From Solobacterium sp. (GTDB lineage: Bacteria; Bacillota_I; Bacilli_A; Erysipelotrichales; Erysipelotrichaceae), in NCBI GenBank assembly GCA_017536845.1, contig JAFWCP010000277.1:1-10684 (forward strand): a DNA stretch of 10,684 nucleotides, read 5' to 3'. Of the stretch, positions 8,041-10,684 are shown in pieces. The first letter of the stretch is position 1; each line of letters begins with the position of its first letter. The notes under the pieces are model-generated. The model worked only from the letters and a program-made list of their open reading frames with translations, had not been told where the DNA came from and ran no database searches. Position numbers and translations under genes: made by a program.

Positions 8041-8121
8041 TCATCTGTTTTTATTCTTCACGAACTTATCGGGAAAGTCCAGTCTTTCAGCATATGTTTT
8101 TTCGTTATCGAAAAACTTCAT
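8041..8121 (-). CDS. 26-codon reading frame upstream of the dehydrogenase, unknown
   Basis: A short frame with its own Shine-Dalgarno-like AAAGAGG at 8135-8129, 7 bases before the ATG. It encodes 26 charged residues starting MKFFDNEKTYAERLD and ending FVKNKNR, with no hydrophobic stretch. Its stop overlaps an ATG of the dehydrogenase frame as ATGA, and its last bases contain the dehydrogenase ribosome site, so the two would be translationally coupled. It could be a coupled leader peptide, a small protein, or the surviving N-terminus of a deleted operon gene. I do not recognise it. An extension upstream to about 8271 is open but would run through terminator hairpins and lacks a ribosome site, so I do not include it. 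Confidence 0.4.
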   Translation of the reverse strand: MKFFDNEKTYAERLDFPDKFVKNKNR

Positions 8122-8142
8122 ATGATGGCCTCTTTCGGGCAG

Positions 8143-8172
8143 AGAATATCGGTCAGAAGGAAATGCCGTCAG
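8143..8172 (-). promoter_or_regulatory. Weak candidate promoter for the dehydrogenase-kinase operon
   Basis: On the minus strand CTGACG (8172-8167, 4 of 6 to TTGACA) is followed after 18 bases by TATTCT (8148-8143, 4 of 6 to TATAAT). It is the best pair found between the upstream hairpins and the 26-codon frame, but the untranslated leader would be very short, about 15 bases, so the call is weak. Confidence 0.2.
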
Positions 8173-8197
8173 AAAACACAGGGCAATGGCCCTGTGT
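8173..8197 (-). terminator. Perfect 9-bp hairpin with T-run, likely terminator of the sigma/anti-sigma unit
   Basis: Arms ACACAGGGC (8176-8184) and GCCCTGTGT (8189-8197) pair perfectly around a four-base loop. On the minus strand the hairpin is followed by TTTT and then CTGACGG, so it reads as an intrinsic terminator with a short T-tract. It lies about 70 bases after the anti-sigma stop and ahead of the dehydrogenase operon. Confidence 0.55.
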
Positions 8198-8234
8198 GTA
8201 TCCGTTTCCTGAAGTGTTCCCGGCAAATGAAACA

Positions 8235-8259
8235 GGGAACCGCATCTTCTGCAGTTCCC
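8235..8259 (-). terminator. Second hairpin just after the anti-sigma stop
   Basis: GGGAAC (8235-8240) pairs with GTTCCC (8254-8259); beyond one mismatch GCA/TGC extend the stem around a five-base TCTTC loop. It begins 8 bases beyond the anti-sigma stop, but the minus-strand sequence after it is only TGTTTCATTT, a poor T-tract. It may be a weak terminator or an mRNA 3'-end stabiliser acting together with the hairpin at 8176-8197. Confidence 0.4.
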
Positions 8260-8267
8260 ATTGCATT

Positions 8268-9158
8268 TCAATGGAGGGTTTCCAGGAATGCTTTCATACT
8301 TTTGTGGGATACGTCGCCGTAATAGCTGTATTCCACGCCGTTGTAAGTGAAGGTAACAGTCACCATTTTTTCTACGCCGGGGTTAGGGCTTTCCCATACG
8401 GCCGGACCGAAGCCGTCGCCGTTTACGTTATTTGTCGTATAGATCAAAGCATCGGTATCAATCGAATTGATGTGGTAGATTTCAAAGGATTCGTTTTCGC
8501 TGATGAGCGTTTCATCCGGAATTGTGATGTCAGCGGCATAATAACCGGCTTCTTTCATCAGTTCAGCATCCAGGATCACCCGCATCTGCAGGGCGATGGG
8601 AGAACCGAATTCTTCGCCTCTCTGATATCTGAATTCACTTTCAACATAGGCATCATCTTCAGCAAGGAGCTTGAAATCCTTCAGGTCACCGGTGACATAG
8701 GCAAAATCCAGGAAGTTCATGCCGGCAACAATGCGGTCATTGTTCTCGTCTTTGAGAATGACCGGGTCATAGCGCAGCAGTTTTCCGGCCCGTACGCTTG
8801 TTTCATCACTCGTATCCAGCACGTCGATGCCGAATGCTTCCTCCGCCTGGGCCAGCGAGTCAAACTTTGCCGCAAGGGTCGGCTTGTATGTCACTTCCTG
8901 TTCTTCCACAGTCATCGGCAGCTGTTCACCGGATTCCGAAGATAACATGACCTGCAGTTTCTGCAGCAGCAGTTCGGCCTGGACCCTGACGCCCGGGAAC
9001 AGGAACAGCAGCAGTCCGGCCGCAAAGGCCAGCGGCAGATACCTGAATGAGGCTGTCTTACGGGGTTTTTCTGAAAGCACGTTTCTGAGAATCTCATCAC
9101 TCTGGTGATTGCTGAGGGTGAGGTGGTGCATGGCCTGTTTCATATCATTCTTGTTCAT
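8268..9158 (-). CDS. Membrane-anchored anti-sigma-like protein (DUF4367-like C-terminus)
   Basis: Putative regulator of the ECF sigma factor encoded immediately upstream; 296 residues from the ATG at 9158. That start has AGAAGGA at 9172-9166, 7 bases away, and follows the sigma stop by 4 bases. An in-frame ATG at 9182 inside the sigma gene lacks comparable spacing. Residues 1-39 would be the cytoplasmic sigma-binding part, with no HxxxCxxC zinc motif. One helix lies at about 40-57 (YLPLAFAAGLLLFLFPGV), and the remaining 240 residues would be extracellular. The tail VTFTYNGVEYSYYGDVSHKSM and the segment SLAQAEEAFGIDV resemble DUF4367-type extracellular domains often paired with ECF sigma factors in Firmicutes; this family call is by eye and tentative. 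The signal sensed by the external domain is unknown. Confidence 0.72.
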   Translation of the reverse strand: MNKNDMKQAMHHLTLSNHQSDEILRNVLSEKPRKTASFRYLPLAFAAGLLLFLFPGVRVQAELLLQKLQVMLSSESGEQLPMTVEEQEVTYKPTLAAKFDSLAQAEEAFGIDVLDTSDETSVRAGKLLRYDPVILKDENNDRIVAGMNFLDFAYVTGDLKDFKLLAEDDAYVESEFRYQRGEEFGSPIALQMRVILDAELMKEAGYYAADITIPDETLISENESFEIYHINSIDTDALIYTTNNVNGDGFGPAVWESPNPGVEKMVTVTFTYNGVEYSYYGDVSHKSMKAFLETLH

Positions 9159-9162
9159 CGTC

Positions 9163-9627
9163 TTATCCTTCTTCCCATTCATCTTTGAGCATCTGCCGCC
9201 CGCGTTTTGCCCGCATCTTGGCAGCTGCTTCACTGATCCGCAGAATGTCTGCTGTTTCTGCATAGGAGTATCCTTCGACATAATGCAGAACAATGACGGA
9301 TCGGTACTTCTGGGGCAGGGAGAGAATCAGAGAAAGAATCTGATGGTCTTCCCGGGTGAGGTCGGGAATCAGGGAAAGGTCACTGTCCTCCCGTTTCTTC
9401 AGCCAGGCGGAACGAAGGACATCCTTTGCCTGGTTTACCGTGACGCGGATCACCCATTGCCGGCAGTGAATATCATCCGCGAACACTTCCCTGCATCGGT
9501 ACAGCTTGAGCATGACCTCCTGTACGATGTCCAGTGCGTCGGCGGTGTTTTTCACATAGGTGAACGCAATGCGGTAAACGGTATCTTTCAGTTCTTCGTA
9601 ATGTCTGATAAACTCTCTCTCTTCCAT
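9163..9627 (-). CDS. ECF-type RNA polymerase sigma factor
   Basis: Small sigma-70 family protein of 154 residues from the ATG at 9627. Region 2 is recognisable from the start (FIRHYEELKDTVYRIAFTYV, then DALDIVQEVMLKLYR, and a WVIRVTVNQAKD helix in place of the usual W-I-N-x-x-x-D segment). Region 4 follows a short linker: SLPQKYRSVIVLHYVEGYSYAETADIL and then the recognition helix around ISEAAAKMRAKRGRQML. Region 3 is absent, as in all ECF factors. The ATG at 9627 has AAAGGG at 9641-9636, 8 bases upstream; a GTG at 9654 in frame would add nine residues but has only a poorly spaced AGGA, and it overlaps a candidate promoter. The gene sits directly before a membrane anti-sigma-like gene, so the pair probably forms a transmembrane stress-signalling switch. 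Its regulon is not evident here. Confidence 0.9.
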   Translation of the reverse strand: MEEREFIRHYEELKDTVYRIAFTYVKNTADALDIVQEVMLKLYRCREVFADDIHCRQWVIRVTVNQAKDVLRSAWLKKREDSDLSLIPDLTREDHQILSLILSLPQKYRSVIVLHYVEGYSYAETADILRISEAAAKMRAKRGRQMLKDEWEEG

Positions 9628-9651
9628 CTTTTCTGCCCTTTCTGCCTTAGA

Positions 9652-9678
9652 CACGATCCTTACCGGCTGAAAGTAACA
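9652..9678 (-). promoter_or_regulatory. Possible ECF-type autoregulatory promoter
   Basis: On the minus strand TGTTAC (9678-9673) with a following TTTC is separated by 17 bases from CGTG (9655-9652), just upstream of the sigma gene. The arrangement, an AAC-like -35 with a T-run and a CGT-type -10, resembles promoters read by many Firmicutes ECF factors, which usually autoregulate. TGTTAC deviates from the common TGWAAC form. The transcript would begin after the GTG at 9654, which favours the ATG at 9627. Confidence 0.3.
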
Positions 9679-9728
9679 AGGATTCTCATTTTTCTTTGCC
9701 CACTATGACAGCCTGGCCGGAAACGATG

Positions 9729-9753
9729 AAAAGACCGCCGAGGATCGGCGGTC
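9729..9753 (-). terminator. Intrinsic terminator of the membrane-protein unit
   Basis: GACCGCCGA (9733-9741) and TCGGCGGTC (9745-9753) form a perfect, GC-rich 9-bp stem with a three-base loop, followed on the minus strand by TTTT (9732-9729). It begins 12 bases beyond the stop of the 226-residue protein and separates it from the sigma/anti-sigma unit. Confidence 0.82.
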
Positions 9754-9765
9754 AGATGTGCGGAT

Positions 9766-10446
9766 TTATGAATTTGTCCGGAAAGGCTCATAGCTTTCAG
9801 CAACAGCGGCAATTATGTTTTCATCTGCTTTTGTTGTGGAAAGGAAATACATGGTTAAGGTGGTTGAACCGTAGCTTCTTCCTGCGGCAATGCCTTTTGT
9901 TTCCTTTCCTTCCACAAGCAGTGCTGTTTTCTGGCTGACATCTGAAAGCATTTCACTTCTGGGCCTGACAATCTCTTTTCCGTTTAAGATCACCGGCTGA
10001 AGATGCCAGAAGAATTCGCTTTCTTTCTTTTCCCCGAAGGCTCCGTATATCCGGGCGGTGCCTTCAGCATCTTTCATCAGGAAGCATTTTCCGTTTTCTT
10101 CCAGCGTCCAGTGGTCCGGTACGGCGATGGTTCCCTGAAAGACATTTCTGCGCTGGGCAGTGATCGGAATGGTTCTGTCTTTCAGGCTGAAATATCCATT
10201 TGCCGACCAGCCGATCAGGAATCCAATGATCGGTCCCATTACAGCAGATCCCTGCAGGAATATGGGAAGATTCAGATGGCCGGCAAAGCGTGAAAGCAAT
10301 GCTGAAGCAAGTGCTGCGATCAGGATCCGGATGGTCTGCGCAAAACGATTCTTTCTGAATGTCAGATAAGACAGCCGGTGATCACAGAAGCTTTCGGTTT
10401 CAGCCGGGATCTGCTTCTGCCGGTCTTGTGTGAATTCATTTTTCAT
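9766..10446 (-). CDS. Two-helix membrane protein of unknown function
   Basis: 226 residues, not recognised as a named family. A charged N-terminal segment of about 38 residues is followed by two hydrophobic helices at about 39-55 (IRILIAALASALLSRFA) and 62-80 (IFLQGSAVMGPIIGFLIGW), which would form a hairpin in the membrane with both ends on the same side. The C-terminal 145 residues are soluble, beta-rich in appearance, and include PDHWTLEENGKCFLMKD and the tail TKGIAAGRSYGSTTLTMYF ending in AAVAESYE. That tail is clearly repeated in the partial gene upstream (10479-10684), so the two are paralogs. AAGGAGG, 9 bases before the ATG, supports the start. Gene spacing of 32 bases to the upstream paralog and a strong terminator after it indicate one transcript. 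Role unknown; stress or envelope functions would be guesses. Confidence 0.75.
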   Translation of the reverse strand: MKNEFTQDRQKQIPAETESFCDHRLSYLTFRKNRFAQTIRILIAALASALLSRFAGHLNLPIFLQGSAVMGPIIGFLIGWSANGYFSLKDRTIPITAQRRNVFQGTIAVPDHWTLEENGKCFLMKDAEGTARIYGAFGEKKESEFFWHLQPVILNGKEIVRPRSEMLSDVSQKTALLVEGKETKGIAAGRSYGSTTLTMYFLSTTKADENIIAAVAESYEPFRTNS

Positions 10447-10478
10447 GTTCGAATACCTCCTTGTATGGTTCAGATCAA

Positions 10479-10684
10479 TTATTCGTTTTCTTCATAGCTT
10501 TCGGCGATGATGGAAATCATGGTTTTATCGGCAAAAACACAATCGATAAAATACATGCTTAATGTAGTGCTGCCGAATTCTCTGCCAATGGCGAATCCTT
10601 TTGTGTCATGTCCTTGAATCATCTGTACATAAAGTGCCATTGTGTTAATAATAATCTGTTTAACAGTCCGCAAAGAAAGCTTAA
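10479..10684 (-). CDS. Partial paralog of the adjacent membrane protein (5' end outside window)
   Basis: The minus-strand frame is open from the right edge of the window to the stop at 10479, so only the last 68 codons are visible. GHDTKGFAIGREFGSTTLSMYF and the terminal IIAESYE align without gaps to GKETKGIAAGRSYGSTTLTMYF and AAVAESYE of the neighbouring protein. A TTG at 10673 could formally act as a start but has no ribosome site and would leave only this conserved tail, so a longer protein continuing beyond the edge is more likely. A degraded fragment of a duplicated gene is the alternative. No terminator lies between it and the next gene; the 32-base gap holds just the ribosome site of that gene. 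Confidence 0.6.
   Translation of the reverse strand, partial: KLSLRTVKQIIINTMALYVQMIQGHDTKGFAIGREFGSTTLSMYFIDCVFADKTMISIIAESYEENE

Noticed and set aside
8122..8271. Upstream extension of the 26-codon frame to 76 codons (MKCNGNCRRCG start)
   Set aside because: It would run through both terminator-like hairpins and has no ribosome binding site, while an internal ATG at 8121 has a well-spaced one.
7821..8945. A 374-codon open frame on the plus strand
   Set aside because: It runs antisense across the dehydrogenase, the terminator hairpins and the anti-sigma gene, has no ribosome binding site and shows no recognisable domain. The opposite-strand genes have clear motifs and starts, so this is a shadow frame.
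9109..9708. A 199-codon plus-strand frame with hydrophobic stretches
   Set aside because: It is antisense to the sigma factor, whose region 2 and 4 motifs are unmistakable; the apparent hydrophobicity is a product of the complementary strand.
1..10684. CRISPR arrays, tRNA or rRNA genes, insertion sequences, phage genes or attachment sites
   Set aside because: I looked for regularly spaced direct repeats, tRNA-like cloverleaf ends, transposase or integrase motifs and flanking inverted repeats, and found none; the only strong inverted repeats are the terminator hairpins listed.

Overview
The window looks like chromosome from a low-to-mid GC Gram-positive bacterium. By eye the GC content is near 50%. 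Evidence for this is the strong AAGGAG-type ribosome binding sites, intrinsic terminators, a Bce-like ABC exporter with its own two-component system, and an ECF sigma / membrane anti-sigma pair. A Firmicutes gut lineage (Erysipelotrichia or Clostridia) is my best guess, but nothing here fixes the taxon.

Left third, plus strand (33-5067): a tight four-gene operon of an ABC ATPase, a very large double-FtsX permease, an OmpR-type response regulator and a histidine kinase. Gaps are 4 to 13 bases, with one 4-base ATGA overlap. The kinase has one short N-terminal membrane helix and no extracellular sensor, whereas the permease has two extracellular domains of about 250-280 residues. The likely picture is a self-regulated antimicrobial-peptide or envelope-stress detoxification module in which the transporter is the sensor. 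A small glutaredoxin-like gene (5130-5441) follows with its own possible promoter and a good terminator.

Middle, minus strand (8121 down to 5702): a compact catabolic unit. It encodes a beta-hydroxyacid (tetronate-type) dehydrogenase and a four-carbon acid sugar kinase, preceded by a translationally coupled 26-codon reading frame of unknown meaning. It ends in a well-formed terminator that faces the glutaredoxin terminator. The aldolase and isomerase that normally complete threonate/erythronate breakdown are not in the window.

Right third, minus strand: an ECF sigma factor (9627-9163) with its membrane-anchored anti-sigma-like partner (9158-8268), preceded by a possible ECF-type promoter. 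Further right is a separate unit of two related proteins: a two-helix membrane protein of unknown function, and upstream of it a paralog cut by the window edge. That unit closes with a perfect 9-bp terminator hairpin. No tRNA, rRNA, CRISPR array, insertion sequence or phage gene was seen.
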